9,130 nt of DNA from Candidatus Omnitrophota bacterium (lineage in GTDB: Bacteria; Omnitrophota; Gorgyraeia; Tantalellales; Tantalellaceae), in contig JAUWWB010000033.1 of NCBI GenBank assembly GCA_030617085.1, positions 1 to 9,130 of the forward strand. Reading direction: 5' to 3'. Below the pieces are notes generated by a model. That model saw only the letters and a program-made list of their open reading frames with translations, ran no database searches and had not been told where the DNA came from. Within the stretch, counting starts at the first letter, position 1; each line of letters opens with the position of its first letter. This document shows, one piece after another, positions 1 through 7,900 of this stretch. The translations under genes were made by a program, and so were the position numbers.

Positions 1-56
1 CCGATACTTATTCCTAACATATTTACACCAACACCACTAAACAAGCTTGCATACGT

Positions 57-85
57 AGTATACTCCCAAAACACCCAAATGTCAA
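57..85 (-). promoter_or_regulatory. Near-consensus sigma70-type promoter directed leftward
   Basis: Read on the minus strand there is a perfect -35 hexamer TTGACA (80-85), a spacer of exactly 17 bases, and a -10 hexamer TATACT (57-62), one base off the consensus. Transcription would start near position 50 and leave the window to the left. An ATG lies at 18-20 on the same strand, but no clear Shine-Dalgarno precedes it and only six codons are visible, so I do not call a gene. The promoter lies downstream of, and in the same direction as, the truncated dehydrogenase fragment, so it probably drives the next leftward gene. Strong by pattern, untested. Confidence 0.6.
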
Positions 86-144
86 CCAAATCCGTCCAGC
101 TTTTTTGAACCTTAACGGCATATAAGAAACGTAGCCGCAGCCCA

Positions 145-173
145 AGGGGCAGGCACAGGGGCCTGCCCCTACA
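145..173 (-). repeat. REP-like palindrome with GTAG head
   Basis: Positions 145-154 and 161-170 form a perfect 10-bp stem (aggggcaggc paired with gcctgcccct) around a 6-base loop. Read on the minus strand the element begins TGTAGGGGC, so a GTAG tetranucleotide sits directly at the foot of a GC-rich hairpin. That is the described layout of REP sequences mobilised in trans by REP-associated tyrosine transposases (RAYTs). No such transposase is in the window. No T-run follows the stem on either strand, so an intrinsic terminator is less likely. Assignment to the REP class is from layout only; copy number in the genome is unknown. Confidence 0.55.
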
Positions 174-205
174 ATTTTACCCGAACTATGAACTACGAAT
201 CTTTT

Positions 206-236
206 GCGGGGCTGGAAAGCCCCGCCTATTCGGGGC
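206..236. other. GC hairpin cluster with alternative pairings
   Basis: Positions 206-213 and 218-225 form a perfect 8-bp stem closed by a GGAA tetraloop (214-217). Positions 219-224 can instead pair perfectly with 231-236 (gccccg with cggggc), so the two stems exclude each other. On the minus strand the cluster lies about 5-35 bases past the stop codon of the truncated dehydrogenase fragment, where a terminator would be expected. Neither strand has a T-run after the stem, so intrinsic termination is not well supported. It may be a relic 3' hairpin or another repeat half. Confidence 0.4.
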
Positions 237-240
237 GAAC

Positions 241-321
241 CTAAAGCCTCACCACGTTATCCATATCCTTCTTATAAACGTTGCGCGTATCGAATATCAA
301 CCTGGAATTGTCCCTTACAAA
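241..321 (-). pseudogene. Truncated 3' end of a second nucleotide-sugar dehydrogenase gene
   Basis: Read on the minus strand, this stretch encodes FVRDNSRLIFDTRNVYKK followed by DMDNVVRL and a TAG stop (241-243). The intact dehydrogenase at 552-1859 ends LIRENSRLIFDTRNVYKK, DLDNVVRL and TAG. Over the last 75 bases I count 64 identities, and 22 of the 24 encoded residues agree; eight of the ten changed codons are synonymous. That pattern points to a formerly functional relative rather than chance or a very fresh copy. Beyond about 321 the match stops, an A-rich tract follows, and the long palindrome at 331-384 begins. More than 90% of the gene is missing and there is no start. It is either a broken paralogue in inverted orientation or an assembly join between two loci. 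Confidence 0.8.
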
Positions 322-330
322 GAAAAGAAA

Positions 331-384
331 GCGGGGTCAGGTCTTGAATTTTGCCTAAATTAAAAATTCAAGACCTTACCCCGC
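331..384. repeat. Long near-perfect palindrome (GGGGTCAGGTCTTGA type)
   Basis: Arms of 22 bases at 331-352 and 363-384 are complementary except for one mismatch (338 against 377), with a 10-base AT-rich loop (353-362). The outer ends read GCGGGGTCAGG. Flanking A-rich (319-330) and T-rich (387-394) tracts extend the pairing weakly, and the T-run 387-391 right after the stem means it could also terminate rightward transcription. I recall this type of GGGGTCAGGTCTTGA palindrome as dispersed in some bacterial genomes near REP-associated tyrosine transposase genes, but cannot verify that here. It marks the exact boundary where the truncated dehydrogenase fragment ends, so it may be connected with the break. 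Confidence 0.75.
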
Positions 385-412
385 TGTTTTTCTTGACCCC
401 GCGGTTTTTCTT
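381..412. repeat. 14-bp direct repeat and extra half-copy of the palindrome arm
   Basis: Positions 381-394 (ccgctgtttttctt) recur at 399-412 (ccgcggtttttctt) with one mismatch and an 18-base period. Between them the minus strand reads ccgcggggtcaaga (391-404), sharing GCGGGGTCA with the arms of the adjacent palindrome. The site therefore looks like a palindrome plus a third half-copy, as from serial insertion or slippage. The GC-rich block plus T-run format is terminator-like, but the third copy has no perfect partner arm of its own. Confidence 0.5.
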
Positions 413-441
413 AGCTTTCCTCCCCCAAAAAAAAGAAGTTC

Positions 442-470
442 TTGAAGACCTACGCCAATGACGCTAAAAT
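442..470 (+). promoter_or_regulatory. Putative promoter of the WbpA-like gene
   Basis: TTGAAG (442-447, four of six bases of the -35 consensus) is followed after exactly 17 bases by TAAAAT (465-470, five of six bases of the -10 consensus). Transcription would start near 477 and give a leader of about 75 bases before the ATG at 552. It is the best rightward match I found between the palindrome at 331-384 and the gene. It is weaker than the leftward promoter at 57-85, and AT-rich DNA gives such matches by chance. Confidence 0.4.
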
Positions 471-496
471 ATATTTACTGTCCGGCTATTACATGT

Positions 497-524
497 CCCC
501 GCGGGCGGGAAAGCGGGGTTTTTT
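497..524 (+). terminator. Intrinsic terminator-like hairpin in the gene leader
   Basis: CCCCGC (497-502) pairs with GCGGGG (513-518) across a 10-base loop and is followed at once by six T residues (519-524), the form of a rho-independent terminator on the plus strand. It ends only 27 bases before the ATG of the WbpA-like gene and downstream of the putative promoter at 442-470. It could end transcription coming from the left, or act as an attenuator. An outer 5-bp pairing of tccgg (481-485) with ccgga (531-535) encloses it. I see no leader peptide or known riboswitch fold. Confidence 0.55.
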
Positions 525-551
525 GGAAATCCGGAGCAAGGGAGGAATCAA

Positions 552-1859
552 ATGACTCACGCTACAATACTGAAAAAAAAGATAGAACAAAAAAGCGCGA
601 AGATCTGCGTCATCGGACTCGGTTATGTGGGATTGCCGCTGGCGGTCGAGTTCGGAAAAAAAGGCTATTTCGTATATGGCTTGGACACCAGTCCATCCCG
701 GATCAGAAAGCTCAAAAAGGGCGAAAAATACATCGTCGATGTGGAGCCGGGGGATGTCCTGAAACTGGTCAAAAAGAACGGGTTCCTGCCCACTTCGAAC
801 GAAAAGGTCCTGGCGGACGCTGACGTGATCATCGTATGCGTGCCCACTCCGCTGAAAAAAGTAAAGATCCCCGACATTTCATACGTAGTAAAAGCCAGCG
901 AGACTATTCGGGAACATTTAAGGGCCGGCCAACTGATCATCCTGGAGAGCACGTCATTTCCCGGGACGACCCGCGAGGTCGCCCTGCCGATATTCAAAAG
1001 CTCGGGGTTGGAGGAAGAAAAGGACTTCTTCCTGGCCTTTTCCCCAGAAAGGGTCAACCCCGGCGACAAGAAGTTCCCTATCACAAAGATACCCAAGATC
1101 GTGGGAGGACTGTCTTCAAAATCCGGCCGGATGGCAAAGAACCTCTATTCAAAGATCATAAACAAAGTGTTCGTCGTCTCCAGCCCCGAAGTGGCCGAGA
1201 CCGCGAAGCTGTACGAAAATACGTTCCGCCTTGTTAACATCGCCCTGGCCAACGAGTTCGCGCTGGTGTGCGAGCGTATGGGGATAAGCATGTGGGAGGT
1301 GATCGAAGCATCAAAGACCAAGCCCTTCGGCTTCATGCCCTTTTACCCGGGACCGGGGATCGGCGGACATTGCATCCCCTGCGACCCGATGTACCTTTCC
1401 TGGAAAGCGAATAAGCTCGGCTTCAAGACGAAGATGATCGATCTCGCGGCCGACCTGAACCATTTCATGCCGTCCCATGTCGTATGGAGAGTTGAGAAGC
1501 TGTTAAGAGACAGAGATATTTCCATCGAAAAAGCGAAGATCCTGATCCTGGGGGTGGCGTACAAGAAAGACGTCAAGGATCTGAGGGAATCGCCGGCTCT
1601 GGACATTATCGACGTCCTGAAACAAAAACGGGCCGGCGCGGTGGACTATTACGATCCGCTCTTCCCCTATTTAAGGATAGGCGGGATCAACACCAAAAGG
1701 GTATCCCTGTCCGAACGCGCGTTGCGCAAATATGACTGCGTCATACTAACCACTGCCCACTCCGATGTCGACTATCGATTGATAAGGGAAAACAGCAGGT
1801 TGATATTTGACACGCGCAATGTTTATAAGAAGGATCTTGATAACGTAGTGCGGCTTTAG
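552..1859 (+). CDS. wbpA: UDP-N-acetyl-D-glucosamine 6-dehydrogenase, WbpA type
   Basis: A 435-residue cytoplasmic NAD-dependent dehydrogenase of the UDP-glucose/GDP-mannose dehydrogenase family. It should oxidise UDP-GlcNAc in two steps to UDP-GlcNAc uronate for surface polysaccharide. Visible motifs: Rossmann loop GLGYVGLPLA (22-31) with Asp45 ending strand 2; VPTPL (97-101); ESTSFPGTT (132-140); FSPERVNPGD (163-172); central helix with Lys219, Asn223 and Arg226 (AETAKLYENTFR); catalytic Cys274 in GPGIGGHCIPCDP (267-279); C-terminal domain opening ILGVAYKKDVKDLRESPAL (332-350), then YYDP (366-369). The YPGPGIGGHCIP context and length favour WbpA over UDP-glucose or UDP-ManNAc dehydrogenases, though substrate cannot be fixed by motif alone. 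The start is supported by GGGAGG six bases before ATG. Cys277 after the catalytic Cys is slightly unusual. No adjacent polysaccharide gene is intact here; the downstream gene converges. A truncated relative lies at 241-321. Confidence 0.9.
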   Translation: MTHATILKKKIEQKSAKICVIGLGYVGLPLAVEFGKKGYFVYGLDTSPSRIRKLKKGEKYIVDVEPGDVLKLVKKNGFLPTSNEKVLADADVIIVCVPTPLKKVKIPDISYVVKASETIREHLRAGQLIILESTSFPGTTREVALPIFKSSGLEEEKDFFLAFSPERVNPGDKKFPITKIPKIVGGLSSKSGRMAKNLYSKIINKVFVVSSPEVAETAKLYENTFRLVNIALANEFALVCERMGISMWEVIEASKTKPFGFMPFYPGPGIGGHCIPCDPMYLSWKANKLGFKTKMIDLAADLNHFMPSHVVWRVEKLLRDRDISIEKAKILILGVAYKKDVKDLRESPALDIIDVLKQKRAGAVDYYDPLFPYLRIGGINTKRVSLSERALRKYDCVILTTAHSDVDYRLIRENSRLIFDTRNVYKKDLDNVVRL

Positions 1860-1912
1860 ATCGACAGCACCAAAGCATTGATATGGATCTTTCTCTATGC
1901 CGGACGCAATTT

Positions 1913-1956
1913 GCGCTGTAACGAGGTCTGACCCCAAACACCCCCCTTTACAGCGC
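1913..1956. terminator. Inverted repeat between convergent genes, possible bidirectional terminator
   Basis: gcgctgtaa (1913-1921) pairs perfectly over 9 bp with ttacagcgc (1948-1956), with a 26-base loop. The right arm contains the stop codon and last codons of the giant minus-strand gene. Its position between two convergent genes suits a transcription end, but there is no T-run on either side and the loop is long. The 88-base gap has no better terminator for the WbpA-like gene. The match may also be chance similarity between the repeat tip and the gene end. Confidence 0.3.
1919..1935 (-). repeat. GGGGTCAGACCTCGTTA element
   Basis: Read on the minus strand this 17-base stretch is ggggtcagacctcgtta. 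It shares the leading GGGGTCAG with the arms of the palindrome at 331-384 and then diverges, so it looks like a half-copy of a related dispersed element. It sits between the ends of two convergent genes, a typical place for such repeats. I recall this motif as recurrent in some metagenomic genomes, but from this window alone only the shared 8-base head is demonstrable. Confidence 0.4.
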
Positions 1957-4900
1957 CACCACCGTCTCGTACTGCGCCTCCGCGTAGTCCTCTATTTCAC
2001 TGAAATCCAGCGGCCTCAGGCTCAACGCCTTAACGCCGTCCAGTATGTGCTTTATAATGTCCGGGTCCTCGTCTATGACCGAGGGATCTTCGACAAGGGC
2101 CTTAAGGAACCTCTTCAGGCGCTTCTCCGCTTCCGGGTTGAACTTCGCGCCTTTTCCGTAATCGTCTTTTCTGACCCTTTCATAGTTAAGCAGCATCTTG
2201 CCCAGCGCGACGTGCATGACCTCGTCGACCATGCCGTTGGCGGGGATGTTCTCTTCTTTTATTAACGTTATCCTGCCCCTTAGAGCATTGAATTCGGGGC
2301 TGCTGTTATAAGCGTTTTCCAGGGCCTTCACGGCTATATCATACTTCTCCTTCTCCGAGGGAACGTACGCCAGGGCCCGGGGTTTTTTACCGGAATATTT
2401 CCGGTCCATCATTTCGCGGAGCACCCCTTCAAAAACGCTCTCGAGGCGATGCAAAAGGACCTCGTCGCTGCAATCGCCCCGGTACGCGTATTCCCTCATT
2501 ATCGTCTCCAGGCCGTAATCCTTCCTGAGCTTCCTGCCCGTCTTCGAGTCAATGGCCGCTTTCAACGACGCCATATCTTCGTTCACCGGCGTAATAACCC
2601 AGTCCACAACCCCGCATCGAAGGTCACAAACAGCCTCCGCGGCAGAGTCGACCTGCTCGTCGACAAGCGCCCTGGCCTCCTCGCCCGCAACCGACGCGGC
2701 AGCCGGCTGTCCACGTTCGGCTTCGACTGTTGCCAGATATGAACAAAGGCTCTTCGCAAGTAACGCCTCCTCCGCGTCAGAGCCGCTGTTGAAAAGCTCC
2801 TTTTTAGCTTCTTGTAGAAAATCTAACCCTTCTTCACCTTTAAAATAACTGTGTTCCCGGATAGCCTCAAAAATAAAATGGTTTTTTTCCGGTTCGTTAC
2901 TGAACCCGTACCAATTTACCAGCCTTGAGAGAAAGTTCCTCCTGTCTTCGGGAATCAGGTTTTCACCATCGATATAATATCTCCACTCACCTATGTCATA
3001 CATAACCACTTCCCCGGTGTCTTTCCTGACAATTAAGTTTCTCGGGATGATATCCATCGGGACTTTTCCGTCCAGACCGGAAGCTATGGAAAATAGCGCG
3101 GAAACGATCTTCTTCGTGCCCCCTGTCGTAAACATGCCCTGCTCTGCCAATTCCCCGATGGTTTTCCCTTCTATAAACTCTTCGACGTAGCATATTCTGC
3201 CCTCTTTGGTCTCATGTGAAAAGCCGAATACAGGCACCGCTTTAACTTTATTTTTGCTGAGAAGTTCCAGATCTTTCAGCTCCTTCTCGTCGATCATTCC
3301 CTTCTCGAGTTTAAACGCCAGCGGAATTTGCTTGCCGCTTTTCGTCTTAAACTCCACCCGGAAGACATCCTTAGCGGTGCCCTCTCCATAATAACGCGAA
3401 ATACAGACTTCTTTTGAAAGATCGCTCCAGCTTAAAGGCGCTGATCCGTCGATACGTCCTGATGCTTTGGCGATGCGTTCTATGGCGTCCAACAGCATAT
3501 CCTTAGGCAGGGCGGCAATGGTCTCCTTTGCGTCTTCAAAAGCCTTCTCCCACAAAGGTTTCTGCCATTCCGGATATCCCAGTAAAATGTCGAGGAGTTC
3601 CGGGTCGACCCTTACATCTAACGCCATATCCTGGCTTACAGCCTCAGCAGCTGACCGCGCGGCAACCGGCAGGTAGATCGTGAACGTGACGCCTCTTCCG
3701 TCTTCGCCGGGTTCGTTCCGGACCTGGATTTCGCCGTGATTATCATTGATGAGTTTTCTTACGTTGTCAAGCCCTGTGCCGCGTCCCTTGCCTTTGCTTG
3801 AGCTGACCGGTTTGCCCATATTAAACGCGATCACCTTATCCTCCGGTATGTGCGGACCGTTGTTGTATATCCTGATCACGGCGTCGCGGCCTTCCGCGCG
3901 CGCGCTGATCTTCACTTCCGCCTCGGCGGTCAACGTGCCGGCGGCCCTGGCTTCTTTCATCGCTTCGGCGCCGTTTCTCAGTATGTTGACGAATACCCTG
4001 AAAAGCTCGCCCTCGTTCCACTTCGAAAGCCGGATATTTTCGGCACAGTCCCACTTCACGCACCCGGCCATGTTCTTTGGCCCGTATTCCACGGAAACGG
4101 CTATCCTCAGAAGCTCGCCCAGGTCCTCCGCTACCGGCTTTGAATGCCCGTCGCCGGGAATATCAAAGTTCGTGGACAGCACGAGGATTATTCCCTTACA
4201 GATATCCTCGATCCGGGTCCTGTCCTTATCCGGGTGGCGTTCGGCAACGATACCGGAAAGCAGTGTCATGTTCTTATCCTTCAGAAGCTCCCCGAGCGCC
4301 TCTATCAATGCTCCGGCATGTCCCTTGAAAGTGTCCAGGGATCCTTTCATGGCTGCCTTATCCCCTACTTCTGAGTACATTTTCGAGTAGCCTGCGGAAG
4401 CGATAAGGTCATAGGCATTCGTCGAAACAGCTTTGCAGAGCGTGCGCAGATCGTCCAAACGGTCGTCTGATCTTTTGCTTGCCGCAACGTCCCCGTAGAA
4501 ATGCGCAACGCCGTTAAGCATGTTCCCCAGGTCGTGGGAGATATTTCTCACCGTCAGCACCTCATCAGCGAGGCCGCTTTCCGACAACCCGAGCCTCTCG
4601 TCGAGGAACGCCCCCAGCACCTGCCCCGGGGCCGTATCACCCGGGCCGCCGAGCTTGTCCCCGTAGGCTTCCTTAACCAGCACCTCCGCCTTTTCTCCGG
4701 CGATCCCGGCACCGTTCAACAGCGCGTCGCGAAGCTTGCCCCTGTAAACGAACCCGCTGCTGTCGCAGCCGATCTTGATGTACGGCGCGGCCATCTTGAG
4801 GTCTTCATCTGACATCTTCCCTTTCAGATTGCCGAGGACATCTTCCGCTGAGGCGAATTCCCCGCGTTTGAAAAGCTCCGTGGTGATCCTGATAATATCC

Positions 4901-7900
4901 CGGTGGGAGAGCTCGTCGAAGCCCTCAAGAAATTCGTGGACGGCGTATTCGTCGAGAAGGTCGCCGGTGCCGGTCTCCTCTTCCGCGGCGAGGATGCGGC
5001 GCACGATATCGACCGCGAACGCGCTCTTGTCCCCCAGAAGGTACTTTTCCCTGCCTTCCACCCTGGCCTCGAACCATTTGAAGAACTTCAGAAAGAACCC
5101 GTCCGGGTCGCCCAGGAGTTCCTCCACGCGGGAATCAAACTTCTTCACGAGGGCGCCTTTGCCATCTTCGGGCAAATTGACCCTTCGAAGAATGATCTCT
5201 CTGATCCGGCCTTTCTTATCATGGATGCACGCACGGAGCCTTTCCTTGACCTCCTTGACGTCACCCGCGTTGTTTTTCCTGACCTCATCGTTATCCTCCT
5301 CGATCTCCTCTATCCACGATCTCAGAGTAGTTTTATCCACGTCCTTACCGGAGATGTTGCCGCCTTCGGCCCTGGCTTTTATTTTGGCCTTCATCAGGTG
5401 CAGGTGGATGTTCTGGTACAATATGCTCCTTTTTTCGCCCTTCTCGGCAAGTTCTTTTTCCAATTCACGCAGAAGCTCCAGGCCTTCCTCGCTCTGGAAA
5501 AGGTCGGCATCAAGCGCGGCGGCAACGTCATCGGACTCGTCGCATCCCTCGAAAAAGGGCAATAATTTTATTAAAGCCGCCAATTTTTTATCCGTCTTCG
5601 GGAAGAAATATCGGGTAATATTGCGGATGTCGTAATGGAACATCGCGTCGTTAAAGAATTCCTTCCATTTCGGGCTTTTCTGCCCGAATTTTTCGTATTT
5701 TTCCCTGTGCCTCTTGAACCACGCGTCACTATCAACGTGCGCAATTTCTTCCGACAAGGATCTGGTCCGTTCTGCGATCGCGGGGTCTATTTCCGCCACA
5801 TAATGCATGACTTCGTGCAGGAAGGACAGGGGATTCCGTTCTAAAAGATCTTCATCGACGGCGAGGATGCGCGCGTTTCCTTTCCCCATCCCGAAGAAGC
5901 CTTGTTTCGCCCCGCGGGTGAGAAAAATGCACTCGGGGAGGTTATCTCTGAACATGTTTAATATATCGCCAAAAAGGGTCCGCGCTTCAGGAGAAAGATC
6001 CGTATCTTGTAAAAGACTCTCGACCTTTTCGATACAGCTATGAATCTTCTCGGGCGGACCGCGGTCCTGCCTTACATCTGTCATGGGCATCTCCATTTCC
6101 GTCTCTTCATTGAAAACGGTGCCCACAAGCATCTTTGTTTCTTCGGATATCCTGACGGAATCGACAATGTTCCCCTCCGGATCACGCTTTTCGCGGTATT
6201 TGCCCATGAATATTTCACGCACGCCGTCTTTTTCTATCACGTAGAAACATGGATCATACCCATACACGACCAACATCATTATCATCGCATTAAGGATCGC
6301 ACCCTGGCTCAAAACATTATATTCAGATAAAAAGTCACGGATTACCATAACGGTATGAGTATCTACGTTGCTTACGGCCAGACATTTGATGCCCACTATC
6401 CCCTTTTTCCTGAGATATTCCAGCATCTTTTTCGCCGATGTCCCGCTGTAGCAATTCTCAGCTAGCAACAGGATGTCCCCGGGGTTCACCCCGTTTTTAT
6501 TTACGGCATAAGCGATCGCGTCGGCAAGCTCCTGCAATTTCAGATAAACTCCCGGGCCAACTTCTATGACATCCTCGCCATACTCTCCATGCGCCAGATA
6601 CCAGATATTGTTCACCATACCCGGACGCATATTCATTACCGCCTCAAGGAACTTCTCCTTTGCCTTTTCCGGACCGCCGGAGACCTCCCAGGCCCGTATC
6701 TGGTTAATCTGGCCGTCTTTCAGGCCAAAGCCATTAAAGAGCTCCAGTTGCTTCTTCGCTTCCTCTATTTCATCTCCATCCGACCACATCTCTGCCGCCA
6801 CAAAGCTTATCACATTGTATTTGCCCTTTCCCATCCACACTTTTTTTAAGAATGCGTCACCTGTGATCTTTGTTATTAAAAGATTAGCTCCTCCGGAAAT
6901 TTGCTCTACTGGTATCAGCGATGGATCCTGCGTGTATCCCTTTACACGAAGTCGTCTATATAATACCAGCGCCAACGCGTATCTCACCACGTTCAATTTT
7001 GAACATTCTTTAAATCGCTTTGTTTCATCTTTTGACGCTGGAAGAACATCCAATAGTTTTTTCGCCGCGGCCTTTACGTAAGGGGAACTGAATAGTGTCA
7101 AGACATGCATGACCGCTTCCGGATGCAAAGAACCGTCATAATAATCGGTCTTCTCTCTCTTGAAAACAGTTTCTTTGCTGAGGAATGCCATTACTTCTCT
7201 TTCGTCCTCCGTGAACTCTCTGATCGCGCTAAAATCCACTCCTTTGTCCAGCAACCACACGAGTTTCTGCAAAGCAATCACCGGACTAAAACGGTTGGGG
7301 GGATCATGCACTGACAGCATATCTATCAGCAATCGTTTGCCTTCCCGGGCTTCCTTTTTATTTCCATGACGAATTTTGAATTCGACAGCGCCATAGATAT
7401 CCTCCATAATTTCAAAAAGTTCATGCGAAACATAATTCGGCTGGCCGCAGACGTCCCCCGCCATAAATTTTTCACTTTCCAAAAGCTCGCGCAGGTATTC
7501 TATCGTGTAAAAGTCATCCCCTAACTCCTTAATCATCTGCAACGCGGATTTTATGCAATCGAAATTCTTGTGGTCAGATAACATCTTAGCCAGCAGTTTC
7601 TTTGCTTCTTGCGCGTCTGGAGAGTTCTTTTTGCATATCTTCGCTGCGATAATCTTGTATATCGCCTTGATCACTACTTCGTCATCAGTCTCTTCCAGCA
7701 GCTCCTCAAGGTGCTTGACTTTCATATTTTGATTACCGGCCATTCCTATGTAAACACCGTTCAAAAGCCGTACAGACATCCACTGTTTGAGCTTGTCAAG
7801 AGGGATACTTGGATTAGCAAAAAGCGCCTCTATTACTCTATGACGCCAATCATCCGCGTAAAGTTTATCTTTTTGTTTTAATTCATTATAAAATTCGTTG

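Noticed and set aside
1..178. Open minus-strand frame reading WTDLVDIWVFWEYTTYASL and onward to the left edge
   Set aside because: No credible start, it runs through the REP-like palindrome, and the same bases form a near-perfect promoter, which explains the sequence better. Extension to the left could reopen this.
183..196. Tandem gaactat/gaactac (two 7-base units)
   Set aside because: Only two units with one mismatch; too short to call a repeat array.
415..555. Frame ending in TGA that overlaps the ATG of the WbpA-like gene (ATGA), as in translational coupling
   Set aside because: No start codon with a ribosome site, only about 20 codons after its single ATG, and it contains the GC hairpin with T-run.
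458..823. 121-codon plus frame overlapping the start of the WbpA-like gene
   Set aside because: Runs through the terminator hairpin and overlaps the Rossmann-fold coding region out of frame; its composition is Arg/Lys-rich shadow.
1741..1941. Two overlapping minus-strand frames of about 65 codons across the end of the WbpA-like gene
   Set aside because: Antisense to the conserved C-terminus of the dehydrogenase and without motifs.
3746..4390. 214-codon open frame on the plus strand opposite the histidine kinase region
   Set aside because: Opposite strand carries conserved H, N, G1 and G2 boxes; the plus frame shows no recognisable domain and no ribosome site.
4775..5635. 286-codon open frame on the plus strand opposite the giant gene
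   Set aside because: Ser/Arg-rich translation without motifs, antisense to a clearly coding frame; a codon-bias shadow.
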